A DNA stretch of 64,000 nt. Source: Pisaster brevispinus. Its lineage: Eukaryota; Echinodermata; Asteroidea; Forcipulatida; Asteriidae. Positions 1-12,800 of the stretch are shown here, one piece after another. Position 1 is the first letter of the stretch; each line of letters opens with the position of its first letter. A program made the position numbers and the translations under genes. The stretch is taken from the NCBI GenBank assembly GCA_023634235.1, contig JAMKCF010000019.1, positions 7,071,947 to 7,135,946 on the forward strand, read 5' to 3'. Under the pieces are notes generated by a model. That model searched no databases, was not told the origin of the DNA, and saw only the letters and a list, made by a program, of their open reading frames with translations.

Positions 1-822
1 TTCATTTGTTGAAAGGTGGAATGTTGCATTCAACTGGGCATTCTATCTTTCAACTAATAAAAGTATTCTCACCATTTCACTTATAAAAATTCGTTATTGA
101 CCTTTGTCATTTGGAGGAAGAACCAATCACCAAAATGTACAAGAGTGTATTTTGGCATCGACTACAAGTCTGTTTTACACATCTGTGAAAGGCCGGTTTG
201 TAGTCTGCCGCGCGGTGATAATCGTCAACTGCTTGAAGGATGCCAGCATCTTAAGCAAACTGACCCCTTGCACAACGCGAAGCGCACTTACATACACCTA
301 TACTTTTTGCCATTTTGGGAGTCAAAATGTACACAAAGAAATTAACTCCCCAAATGGTGGAAACGGTAGATGCGCATTGTTCGGAGGTGCATTCCTCGTA
401 GTGCAGGGGGTCTGTAGACACTGATGCCTCAGCAATAACAATAAACTGTGTCTCTAATGATAGCACATCAAATATTCAGCCGTGTGACCATCGCGCAACC
501 AACCAGCCTACCCATGCACACTCAAAAGAATGAAACAAAATACATGCTTAATGATAGAGGTCGTTCGCTACTCGCACGGATCCACCATATGTATGTAGAG
601 CCTCGACTTCATGCTTCATTTAGAGGTATTGTCACATGACTTTATATTGTATTTATGTATTTTTGGGGGGTGAAAGTTTCACTAGATTACCGTGACAATA
701 CAGAATTATATAATGTAATTTCACTGATGTCCCCAATTCGAGGTTCTACATGCAAATAGCTGACTGTGCAACAGGCGAATGAAATGGTGTGAATAATGAA
801 TGCCGCACGACCTCCAACCAAT
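1..822. repeat. Dispersed repeat, copy A (cut by the window edge)
   Basis: The first 155 bases resemble 955-1115. Both have a hairpin of GTTGAAAG..CTTTCAAC type, followed by CATTTGGAG.AGAA-CCAA and TGTACAA. The right end (783-820, AATGGTGTGAATAATGAATG then GCCGCACGACCTCCAACC) recurs at 1360-1397. A short inverted-repeat element (568-781) is nested inside and accounts for part of the extra length over copy B. Confidence 0.5.
568..781. mobile_element. Inverted-repeat element (MITE), copy 1
   Basis: The ends TTCGCTACTCGCACGGATC and TGACTGTGCAACAGGCGAA are imperfect inverted repeats of about 40 bp; the inner part carries GTAGAGCCTCGA and its complement TCGAGGTTCTAC. The same arms bound the element at 38850-39040. 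No open reading frame, so non-autonomous. Confidence 0.6.
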
Positions 823-910
823 TATGTATCTACTTAAGTGTAAGAGGTTAATATCACACTCATGGAGCAACCAATCAGAATCAAGGATTTAAGTTTGCTT
901 GAAGATCATT
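822..910. repeat. Dispersed repeat shared with 37770-37885
   Basis: Contains CAACCAATCAGAATCA, GGATT and AAGTTTGCTTGAAGAT in the same order as in the 37.8 kb copy. Short, non-coding, family unknown. Confidence 0.45.
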
Positions 911-954
911 ATACAAATAATGAATGTTTACGAGTGCAATGGTGACAATACTTT

Positions 955-1397
955 CATGAGTTGAAAGATGGCATGTTCCATTCAACGAGGCGAACATGCC
1001 ATCTTTCAACGAATGAAAATATTATCTTTAATGCACGACTGCAAAACATTCATTATTTGTTTTATGTAACATCCATCAAGTAAATCTTCATCATTTGGAG
1101 CAGAAACCAACAAATTGTACAAAATAATGTAGGCCTATTCTGCTGTTTTTTTACTTCTTCACTCTAACAAAACAAGAGCCTGCAAGCTGCTGTGTACAAC
1201 GCGTGCACCCACAACATGTTGTGGCCTAGCGAACACATTATGTACTGACGCGTGTGAGCATTATTATGGTAGTTTAATGTGCAATACTGCAAAAAGGATA
1301 GTACCAGAAATGCACGCTGTATATAACCAAAAATGCACGTTCATCAGTGACGTGCCATGAAATGGTGTGAATAATGAATGCCGCATGACCTCCAACC
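955..1397. repeat. Dispersed repeat, copy B
   Basis: Second copy of the repeat at 1-822. It starts with a clear hairpin (965-1015, TTGAAAGATGGCATGTTC with its complement) and ends with the shared AATGGTGTGAATAATGAATG motif. No coding potential seen. Confidence 0.5.
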
Positions 1398-1399
1398 CT

Positions 1400-2990
1400 C
1401 CAATCAAATGACAAGAATTTGCTTGGGTGGTGTTATATTACGTTTAGAAGCTAGAAATAGTTGTGAAAATATGTCAAATTCACAACTGTGCTAAAAAAAT
1501 GGCTGATCAAATATTTGTGACAAACCAGTATTGTACAGACAAAGCATTATGCTTGGAAGCATTTTGGCAAAACAGTATTTTCTGGACTAAACAGAGATAT
1601 GAAATCATAGCTAATGAATACCCTATTCAATAATCGTATTCAATAAAGAAACTAAAGCATTAACTATAAATATGCAATGGTGTTAAATAACTTCCAATTC
1701 AATTGAACTATAAATACTCAAACAAGTAATACCCAACTGTGTATCAGAAAAATCCTGAGGCTGCATTGTATAAAAAAATGACACAATGAAAACTGTATCT
1801 TCACAATTTGGAACTAGAAGTGGATAGTACAAAAGCTTTTGCACCGACTTTGCGATTGTTTGTCTAAGTAAAGGCCCTTACAGTATGACCCTGGCTCTTT
1901 TCAGAATCACCACAACTCAAAACAAGATAATTGGCTAGGCAAGGCTCGTGTGTATTTAAACTTGTAAGTTTCAGTTCAGTTTTTTTTTTTAAACTTGGTC
2001 CCAACCATACGTGTTCTTGATTCTGTTTCTTCAAACACTTAAATTTAACATATTTCATGGTGATCACAATTTTGTTGGGAAAGTCAAATTTAGCCATGAA
2101 ATATGAGTAAAATATAAGTTAAACAAAGAAAACCTAAGAATGAGACTTCAGCTCCATTTCTGGTTACTTGTAAACAATTAAGAATTTTGCCCAACTGACA
2201 CTCATGCTATCATTAAACCTACTTAATGTTAGCACACATTTTTCAGGGTGACTGGTAAATGGGGTTTCTATAAAATAATCTTTCTCGTTCCAAGCTTTAA
2301 TTTTGTTTCAATGATAATTTTAACAAGCTATTTGTATTATATAAAAACTGAACATAAACTTACAACAAATTTCAATTGGTATTTTTATTTTCAAGAATTA
2401 CGTATAAATTGAATTTAAAAAGATTTGATTTCATAGATATAGTCTTCGTTTTCTTGTTTTCGTTACAAGAGAGACTTGCAGTCTGTTTTATTGGTGTACA
2501 TGCAAACCACACTATATTGTTTCCTGCCATGAAACCTTCAAGTCCTGCTAATCCTTGATAAACAATAGCTTGTCACTTGAACAAGATTTGAATTCTCAGT
2601 CAATTAAATTTAGATGTACAAATGTATAATTTATATAGTACCCCTAACTCCCTTGAGTGATTTCCAAGGATCCTTCCTTACTCTAACAAAACCAAACAAC
2701 ATCTTATGGTAATTTAACACTCAAACAGTTGGACCCTGTTTAAGTAGTGACACATCCACCATTCAATAGGTAGGATCATAGGACAGGTTGTTTTTTGTCA
2801 ACGTAATGCTAATTTAAAGGCCAAATTGTCAATAAAGATACAATAAAGGTCACTTGTGAAAGTGTCAGTTGAATAGAGTATCTTGTTGAGAAAAGTGTCA
2901 CAGTATTTTCATCAAGACCATAGAATTCAGCCTTGTTTAGTGATTCACAAACGGACACCATGGAAATTTGAATCTCCAAAAGTCACCTTT
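1400..2990. other. AT-rich intergenic DNA, no feature recognised
   Basis: Only short open frames with no recognisable domains and no convincing splice-linked exons. The region is downstream of RCE1 and could hold part of its 3'UTR. Confidence 0.4.
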
Positions 2991-2994
2991 AGGG

Positions 2995-3165
2995 CGATCT
3001 TTGGAGATATCAACATTTTTGAAGTACTTTTATTGATTTCTAATCAGATGAAATAATTTTGCAGAATGCTTACTACCATTACAATCTTTACAACAAGTAA
3101 ACTTTCAAATAAAAATTACATGAAAAATTGTCAGGGTCAATACCACAGTATGACCCTACCTGTGA
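2995..3165. repeat. Dispersed repeat shared with 34510-34680
   Basis: Both copies read TTTATTGATTTCTAATCA, then ATGCTTACTACCA, CAAG(T/C)AA, AAATTAC, TCAGGGTCA and AGTATGACCC in order, so they are two members of one family. An AATAAA on the minus strand inside this copy (3029-3034) could serve RCE1, but being in a repeat makes that doubtful. Confidence 0.55.
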
Positions 3166-3805
3166 GGAGGGGGTGAGAGGGTGGATGGGCATCAGTCAAT
3201 TATGTCAAGTATTTCAACAAGGCCATGTATGTCCTACTGCACAGTGTAAGAATGTACCTTCATAGAGTTTCAATCAAATGCAGCATATACAATATGTTTG
3301 CATTGATTGCTTTTATAATAAGTCATCTAATAACTATGAAATATATGATAAAAAAACCTCAAACTACCTGAAACTTTCATTGGAATAAGTACATTATTTT
3401 AGTAAGTAAGCTCAAGTAAAACAATTTTCAGGAACTGTGCGGAATCTGGAATTCAGCCTTTGGTTTACATGTACCTATTGGGAGTCAGCTACAGACTAGT
3501 CAGATGGTACACTTAAAGGGAATTTTGACTTGTCCTGTAGTGCTTTAACAAGCATTTGGCCAGCAGACCACTGAGTTTTAGTGAGTTGACCATCCATTCA
3601 AACTATACAACTGCAAAGGTTTGGATTGTGTGTGATGGAGCAACTGAGCACACAACTGTCTGCAGCTTTGTAGGTGCATTCACAACATGATATTATAAAG
3701 CAGGCTGTAGAGTGCATTCAAAACCACAGTGGTTGACATTAAATAGTCAGACAGTAGGAAGCCCCGCCTTAGCATCAAACACATACAGCAATCCTTCATG
3801 ATAAG

Positions 3806-6800
3806 CTATGACCAGAGGTATACCTGATTCCCATACACTTCTGGATTGGTCATCGGAAACAACAGAGCAAAGAAGACTAACAAACCGACAACAAACATAG
3901 TCCAAATGATTACTTGCTGTGTACTACTGTACCTTGGGATGTCATCAAATGCAGGAAAACCCATTATATTGCAGAACATATGTGTTACAATAGAGGCAAT
4001 AAGATGACCTGTACAAAAGAAAAACAAATTGTAAGTACTGAGTTCAGTTTCCTTCAGAGACGGGCATCTCAAAACATGTGCAAAATACATTGTACAAAAA
4101 TGGAAGGGCATGTAGGTCAAGATGAATTTGCGTTTTAACTAAGAGAAAGGCTTGTCAATATGTCCGCGATCATGTGACATGCCCGCCCTTCACTATGTAA
4201 AAACATACACTATAGATGTGCACAAAAGTAGGTCATCATGATTTTGCGTTTTGACCAAGAGACAGGCATGTTTGACTAATAGCTGTTATTTATTCAATGT
4301 GTCAGAATGGATAAACTGTCTGTGGTATTTGTGAATGATAGATTAACAATGACAGTCTGAAATATTTCTTTATGCAGTGAATGTATCTACATACATGTAG
4401 TACACACACATTCAATGAGTGCTGTTCACAGTTACCATACACAATTCATGCATACTTTGAATGGTACATGCATAGTTTGTCATCCCGCTTGAAAATATAA
4501 CCAAGAGTAAGAGGGGTAAAGAAGTAACAAAGAAATAACACATGTCGTAATTCTTACCCGTTCTGAGAAATATAAAAGCAGAAAAGGTACCAAAGACTGT
4601 TGTGTAGAAAAACTGGAAAACTGCAAAAAAATATATCAACTTGTTATTTCTTGAAAACTTTTAACAAAAAGTGTGCCTTTGTGAAAAATAATGTCCATGA
4701 CAACTGGCTATGTATTTCCTTTTCCTTTATTTACAACTCTACCAGGCCTTTTCAGCATGTTCAGAACCACCACAAATGATTACAGGTTCATGTAGTTTCA
4801 ATGGTTAAAACTTCCCGAGTCCTGAACCCCTGCATTGTACAGCAGATGTCTTAACCACTCATGGGCCTATTGATTCATAAAGGAAAATGGAGGCAACAGC
4901 CTCCATACCACTGATTATTGCCAGAGCGCCCTTTGAGTTGCTCTGATAAATTGTCCACACAGAGGTGCTTCCCTAGACTGCCTGGTGATGAAAGGCTAGT
5001 GTGAATCTTGTGATTTATCCAATCCTTAACACAGCAACTATCACACACCATTGTTAGAAGAAAAACAAAGTAATATTGCACTTTATCCCAAATGTAACAA
5101 TTACATAAATAAAACATCCTGCCCCCAATTTCACGAAGCGCTGCGACACGTCGTAAACGCAAGATACGACCGGTTACACGTCTTAAGTTGCGATGCGTAT
5201 AAAAACGATTTCATCAAAGTTACGATGCGTCGGATACGTCGCAAGTTCCGACTACCCAAAGGGTCGTCTTAAGAAAGCGATGTTTCATGTGATAACGCGC
5301 AAATACTTGCAAAGTGGCGTTGATGCTGCTTGCTAATCGAGAAGCCGGAAGAGCGTTGCGTCAGAGAGAGACTGTTTCACGACCGAACTAAGGCCGTGTC
5401 CGAAACGGCGACTTCGGCTACAGCTACAGCTAGATCAGCGCGTCTGCCACTGTTGAAAAATAGGCAGACGCGCGCGATCTAGCCGTAGCTGTAGCCGAAG
5501 CCGCCGTTTCGGACACGGCCTAACCCTCTCGACAGTCTAACTGATGATGAAATATTTCGTCGGTATATATTTAACAAACAAGGTATTTATCACATCATCG
5601 AGAGGGTTTATGGAGCCTTGAACGTGTCACAAGGGTAAGCTTTTAAAATATTCAATGCTGGCCCCTACTATTTTAATGGGTAAAATTTTCATTAGACCTA
5701 AATAAAATAATAATTGGGTGATGGGGGGGGGGGGGGTTGCAACAGATTAACCGTTTCTTGATTGACAAAAGATCGTGATTTTACGTCTATTGCTACAATC
5801 TTGTGGATTATAACCTTTCCCATTTTATGTAACCGCTTTTTACGTGGTTGTTAAACCATGGTTAAACAACCCAGAGCGATCTTAGCCTTCAGTCAAGGCC
5901 CGGGCAGCTGCCGCCCGGATAGTGATACACAAACAGCGCAACCACTAACTAGCACGAAAAAGACTAGTGCGAGCAGCTAATTCTGCCATCTTGAATGAAC
6001 TACATGTATACACGACTGTTTTATGACCAAGTTGTATACAACACAAAACAGCCACACAACTTTAGCAGTATATCCTCGTCCAAAGGGTTGTTTTTATTAA
6101 GAGTGAAAATGGTTTTGAGTTGCGACTCGTCGCGCTTACGACGTGTATGGTGAAACGGAATTTAGAACTCGTCGCAGCCGCGACGTGTCTTAGGTTTGCG
6201 ATGCATCGCAAACCATACGATGCATCGCTTCTTGCAATGAGTTTCGTGATATCGGGGGCAGCTCTGTTTTTTCCAGCGATGCAAAGTCCCAAATCCTACT
6301 TTCAAAGGCTATCCAAGTTCTACTCCATGTCATAAGAACCATTTATAATCACAAAATGTTCAATGCAAACTTCAAAAAAAGATACTTTTTTATTGGGATG
6401 CTACTGAGTAAAAAATATGCACAATGTAATAAATGAAATAAAATACATGTTAAAATGTATTAACATTTCATCTTATTTCTATCCAATTTTCCCAACTTAC
6501 TTGTGTCTAGCCATATCTTTTGAGGTTTCTTCACTCCAAGTCGTACATTTTCTATGACGTGGTGTACATGTGCTAAATGGATACAACAAAAAGTGTGTTT
6601 AAAAAGTGCAGTATTCGTTATCATATTCAGTATTTCAATCCTGTTGATAAGTTATCATGTCAAACTTGCGTACAACTGCCGCACACCCAAAGTATTACTA
6701 CTTCCAGCTCCAAAGCTGAAATACATTTGTGTAATTTTACCAAAAGTCACCCGTTTCATCATTCAAAAGCATTTGTTATGAGAGAAACTTATCATTCTGA

Positions 6801-9800
6801 GAAGATCTTGCGTCTTTGAAGAACATTATGTGTAAAAGCCAAGTTAAATTTTTAAACTTTTTGTGCAGAATCATCAAAGAAAAACTAGTTCAATGCAACT
6901 CCTATGGGCTTCTGGTAATCAGTGGAACAAGTTTGTGTGAAATGGGCATGGCTTACAGTGGAAATTAGTCAAACTTATACACAGGATAATCCCTATCATA
7001 ACCATTATAAATTCGTACATGTATTATTCCTCATCTCCCCATCCTCACTAGCCTTTAGTCAAGGCGCACCGCGGCACCCCAGCCCAGGTATCACGCACGA
7101 AAAAGACTAGCGCGAGCGGCAAAGCCGCGAAGCGCCTTTACCAACTCGTTCAGCTAATCAATTATTCATGATCATGAAATATTTATATATGCAATTTCTT
7201 GTACCCAATCACTGGCAACTAGATGTTGGCCTCCTCTATTATATAGATGGGTAATGCTGTCTGGCAAATATTTATTTTAGTTTGACAATCGGTAACATGA
7301 ATAAGGATAATTTGACAAAACTAAATTTTATTTGCATTTTTAGAACTTTTACTTAACACGTCATCAGCCGAAAACATGTAAATGGAAACGAGAATGCATG
7401 TATACTTTGTAGCACACCGTCATGCAAGTAATTGTGTCTTCTTATTGGCCAACAACTCATCACGCTAATGCATTATGCATTACATTTCTCCCACCAAAAT
7501 TGGTAGCAAAAAGTAAAGAAAAACATAAAGCCCCAAAACGAGTTGGTAAAGGCGCTTCGCGGCTTCGCCGCTCGCGCTAGTCTTTTTTCGTGCGTGATAT
7601 CTGGGCTGGGATGCCGCGGTGCGCCTTGACTAAAGGCTACATCCTCACATGCTTAAGAAAAGGATAGACTACCAGCCACACAATGAATACTATGATACTA
7701 TTCTTTCACAATTGCTTTATAGGATAAACTGTTGAAATCAAAGTTTCTGCTTCACAGCACAATCAAATTTGATCGCAAAGTACAATCGTGGCTTACTCTT
7801 CCAACTTTCTTTCAAGCCATAATTGTCAAGCTTCCTGTATGTTTATATTATAATCAGCACTTATAATAACCACAAGGTACCAGATTAATTTCTCCAACCC
7901 AAAATTTCTCAATTGAAACAACTTCAGAGAGCTGACCCAAAAACATGTAAACTAAAAGACCCATTTGGTGACATACACATGCACATTAATGCACTTCTCT
8001 TGAAAATCAATGTTCTCAAACTATACAGCATTCATTTTATTTTCAGGAAATTCAATTTATGGGAATTCTTAAGAAATTACTTTACATTATTGAATTATTA
8101 TGCTCTGTTGTTCTGTAGAAAATTTTTACTTTGTAAAATCCTTCATCTTGAAACCAACCAAAACCAAGAACTTGTTTACAATTACCTTTAAACAAATGAA
8201 CCCACTTCATCACTGCAATGGTGAAGACTCGAGTTCACCATTGACTATAGCTCAAAAATGTTTCTGGTTAGGCTCATAAGAGAACACATTCCTAAAAATA
8301 TATATAAAAACATAAAAATATAAAAGCTTACCCACTCCGAAGAAAAGTGGACAAATGAAGATGGCACTAGTGTTTCCAACACAAGGCACAAGAAGAGGTA
8401 GCATGCAAGATCTGAAGACAATTTCTTCTGTGATTGGGCCCTTGTAATTGAAAATAACAACAATTTCAGATTGTGACTCAATACTGAATCTGCTTCAAGG
8501 AGATCAGGTCAGGTGTGAATATATCTCTAGCATACTGAACAGCCAGAACAAAAGTGCTAAGCACCTTAAGCATGTTAAGATCATGAACCATGCAACCAAC
8601 TGGGCCCAATTTCATAGAGCTGCTTAAGCAGAAAATATTGCTGAACAATTTTATATGCTCAGCTTCTTTTTATGCTTAAGCAGCTCTATGAAATTGTTCA
8701 TTACATCAGTGCTTTACATGAAAGTTGATAACTTTCTCCACCTGTTCAATATTTTATCAGGCCAATTGACTTGAACTTACTACAATGTAGTTTCGTACAG
8801 ACGTAGCCACAACTCGGCTGTTGCTCCACCACTTCTTGAGGGACATAGAAACTAGAGGGAAAAGGGGAATTAGTTCACAATCAATTATTGATCTTATCTA
8901 AGATGACACTTTTTTTGAAAGGAAGTTGTTATATCTTGATAGTTTGAATCAAGTGCTATAACAACTACTTCTATCATGTCTGTATGATGTTTGTGCTTAT
9001 TTGTACTGCTTTGCAAGGCAAAAGTTAGAATCAAAGGGGTCTGTTTAATAGCTTAGCACATTTGTCTTGGTACTGTAGCACAAATAAATTATGCCTAAAG
9101 CGAAATTGTATTCCACACTAAAGCAGTACAATCAGGCAGCAGGGCCGGTAGGTATGCAGGTTAACCATGACATCACTCACTCACAACCAATAGTCTCTGG
9201 AATTGCTTTGTTTGTACCACGGTTATGATTGGCAGCAGTACAATGCAATGGAATCGTGCAGTAAACAAAACCAAAAGTCACAACAAACATTGCTACTGTA
9301 ATCATAATAACTTAATTTGAGCTCCAAAAATAAGAGGTTCCTAAACTCAAACCCTAACATTTTAAATGTATTTCCTTGTAATAAGTATATTATATCTTTG
9401 CTGTTTTCACCAAGTTATTACTTTAAGTTAAATTTTTTGGAATAGATAACTTGAAAAGTTGCCGATAAAACATTGTGAGAAAACAAACAAACAAACAACC
9501 CAACAAACAAACAAAACAGGAAAAAGGACATTACACTTACTAGGAAAATATTGCCCGATGTCACTCAAAACCATCATGTACAAAGGTCCTAAAAATAGTA
9601 TCTTCAGAGAGAAAATCATGGAGAAGAAATTACACAACTAAATGAACAAAATTCAATTTTGAGAACTTAAACTTGCCCAAGAAAGTATGTTTTATAATAA
9701 TGCTGTAGGCAGTGACGAAACAGGCATGGATCCAGGAATTTTACTAGGAAAGGGTAAAACAAAAACGAAAAAACAAATAAATCTGAAAAAGTAATTTAAG

Positions 9801-12800
9801 GGTAGCGATGATTATGGGTACAATGCAAGCAGGAAATAGGAATGAATTTGTACACATTCATTTACAGTTCCCAAAAACTGGATGACATGTTACATGTAAC
9901 GTTTGTTCCGACAATCAAATGGCAAGGATCTTTCTGTGCGAGTTTAACGGCCACTGAGGCTCGACTTAGAAATTTACCACATTAACCAACATTTTGAGCA
10001 AAGGTCTGCAGTGAGACTAAAGCTAGAGGGGGCAAGTATAAAGTTCACAAAAGGAAAAAGAAAGTTTTTAAAAAGTTACAAAACTGAAAAATTGTCAAGA
10101 GCAGGGACCCCCTGGATCCATTCCTTGACAATTTCTTAACAATATTTTTTTATTGATTAATAATTTGGAACTCCCCTTTCCTTATTAGAGTTAAATATTT
10201 TACCAAAGCCACATCACGTTCAGTAACAAAAATTAACCTTCATGCGCAAAATGTTACAGACATGGCAAAATATAACAGTCCAATCATTTATTGGACTTTG
10301 CCCTATCTCTTTGAGCTAGCATTGAACAAATTGTACATTATCATCTTCATAAAATACAAGCTTTTATGTTTTCTTCCAGCGAATGTTTACACTTTGTGTC
10401 AGCAGGAAGTCTAGATCAACTTACGTTCTTACAAAATATATTAGGCACCGCATGGTAGGGCTAGGGAGCCGTCATAAACCTAGACTCACTTACCATAGTA
10501 AGCAATAGAGGAAGGCATAGTGATGTTAAGAGACCAGTCTGTCGTATACCAAGATACTGCAGTAATGAACTACCCTGCATAGAAGAAAATCAAAATGATG
10601 TTAGTTTCCTCCGACATGTTTATCAGATTGGAAAAAACTGTGGACATTTATGTTCACCAGAATACATGGTGTGAGCTGAAGGGGTGTCTGACAGTCTATT
10701 CAATACCCTAATGCCTCTACAGAATCACAGAAAATAGCTATAAGTTGGTCTTAATAACTTGCTACGTACAAGAAAATAAAAGACAGTGTTATTAAAAAAA
10801 AAAAAAATTCTTTTACTACTTAAAAAAATGTTGTGTCATTTCATGACTCCCACATATTTACCCTTCAAAAATCAATATTGAATGATGTAATGCATCACAG
10901 GACCTTGTGGCCTCATGTGAAGAATGATTCCCCTTGCTTGCACCTTGAACTGTGATATAACATGCCAACTACACTTTTTGACTGAATTCATGAAAATTCA
11001 TCCAGTCGATATTTATCCTGATTTCATAAATATTTATGATGCCGACGTGATGTGCCTTAGCAGGCTGTAGCAATGCTCCAGGCAAAGTTGCCAGTGTTCT
11101 TAGGTTCCCCAACACACCTGTTTTTCAATCACTTTACAAAACTTGTACACACACACACACACATTTTTTGTTCGGGATGTGTAATATCCTCTATGTAAGT
11201 AATTATTATACTATGCTTCAACACTATGTTTGTTATTGATGTTATATGCTTCAACGCACCTGTGAGATTCTAACATGAAAGCATACACATGACCAGTTAG
11301 AATATTGTCCATGTCATTTTATTCATTCGTCATCAAGTACTTGTCAGATCATTACAGGATGCAAGTATATCAATAAATCAAAACATGCATGATTAGGGAA
11401 TTTGTGCGCTTGCACAATAAACATTAGTACTTTTCAAATGACATTTTTCAAACCTCCATTTACGGAAACATTTCTCCAGAGGATTGGCACTGGGTGTGAA
11501 CATATAATTAGATTGAAAGTAAAAAAAACTTTACCATTTAACTGCTTTGCCCTTCTGATGGGTCATTCAGTCATAAATCTTGAGTACTTGCATAGGGTTG
11601 GTAGTGCATGTAAAAAAAAACAGGAACACTTATCGTGGAATTAACTGGTGTTCCTGGTTCACATAGCAAGTACCCTTGTTTACAGGTTTCCTCAGACTTA
11701 TGAGGTACAGTGATTAAATTCACTTATGAGGCATCCTTGGTTTTATTGCCAGAAATATGTAATAATAAGGAGAAGAGGAGACTGAGGAGGGATGAAATCA
11801 ATATCTCAAGCTGGGATTTATGACATCTCACCTTTCCATCTGCACTCTTATGTGCCTGTGTGAGAAGCAAGATTGGTGCCAAGAGGGACACCACAACAGC
11901 ACTTAAACTTCTTCTCCCAATTGTGGCTGGGTCATCTCTGTTAAAAAACCAAACAAACCCCAAAACACATTATACACAAAAAGAGCTTGGGTAGTTATTC
12001 AAAGTACACAATTTTGACCTGAAAGCCAGGCCAGATACTTCATTCTTGACCTGAAAGCCAGGCCCGATACTTCATTCTTGTCTGGGCAAGGCAGCTTTCC
12101 CTTGGTAAGCGTACTGCTATAAGAGAAATGAAAATTTGTACTGGATACAAGTACCAAGGCCCACCAGGGACATGGGAGCAATTTTATCTGTTGCCTCTAA
12201 GAAAAACAGTTAGTTATGATTCTATGGTCGGGGACTGTCATGACTGTTGGGTGGAAACTTACAATCATTGCAACTAGCCTTGAATTGAAAGCTAAATTTA
12301 AAGTTGCCAATGGTGCTACAAAAGTACAAGCTCAGAATCAATGTCTCTGCAACACTAACGGTACAATGAAGAGTGAAGACAGCTGGGCTATGGACTAGTT
12401 CTGTTGAGCATAAAGAAGATACCAAGATAAGTTTACAACTTTTGCAGGTAAGTTATCAGTTATGCGAGTATTAGTATAGACCCATTACCCGGAACACTGT
12501 ACTGCTTAAAAATGTTTTGACATTTTTGTGGTCATACTACTACTACAGACCCAGTTTCTGGGTCTATGCGGGTATCTACTTTGTGCTCAACTGATACATT
12601 CCTACTGAAGAATATTATACATTATATGAACATGTATCACCCTACATTTGTTGCCTGGATTTCCATTTCTGAACGTTCAATGCCTTGTTTGACAATTGAA
12701 GCACACAAAGATTTTGCATTTGAAATGCTACTTGTATAATTCAATTAAGTCAGAAATCCTTCTTCTCCTTCGTCTTCCAAGATACAATCTTGACAACTTG

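Larger units (their letters stand above)
5120..6260. mobile_element. Inverted-repeat transposon with nested insertion (RCE1 intron 7)
   Basis: The left end TGCCCCCAATTTCACGAAGC and the complement of the right end, TGCCCCCGATATCACGAAAC, form terminal inverted repeats. The inner flanks (about 100-150 bp each) are unusually CpG-rich, with repeated TACGACGTG/CGTCGCA-type palindromes. The element is about 1.14 kb, non-coding, and hosts a second MITE (5392-5520) and a relic (5878-5983). Confidence 0.6.

Noticed and set aside
9541..9637. Longer RCE1 exon 4 starting at the upstream TAG|TTGTG acceptor
   Set aside because: It also keeps the frame but adds 12 residues not seen in the family; the AAG acceptor at 9602-9604 gives LLLTM-ILFLGP, which matches the human order without insertion.
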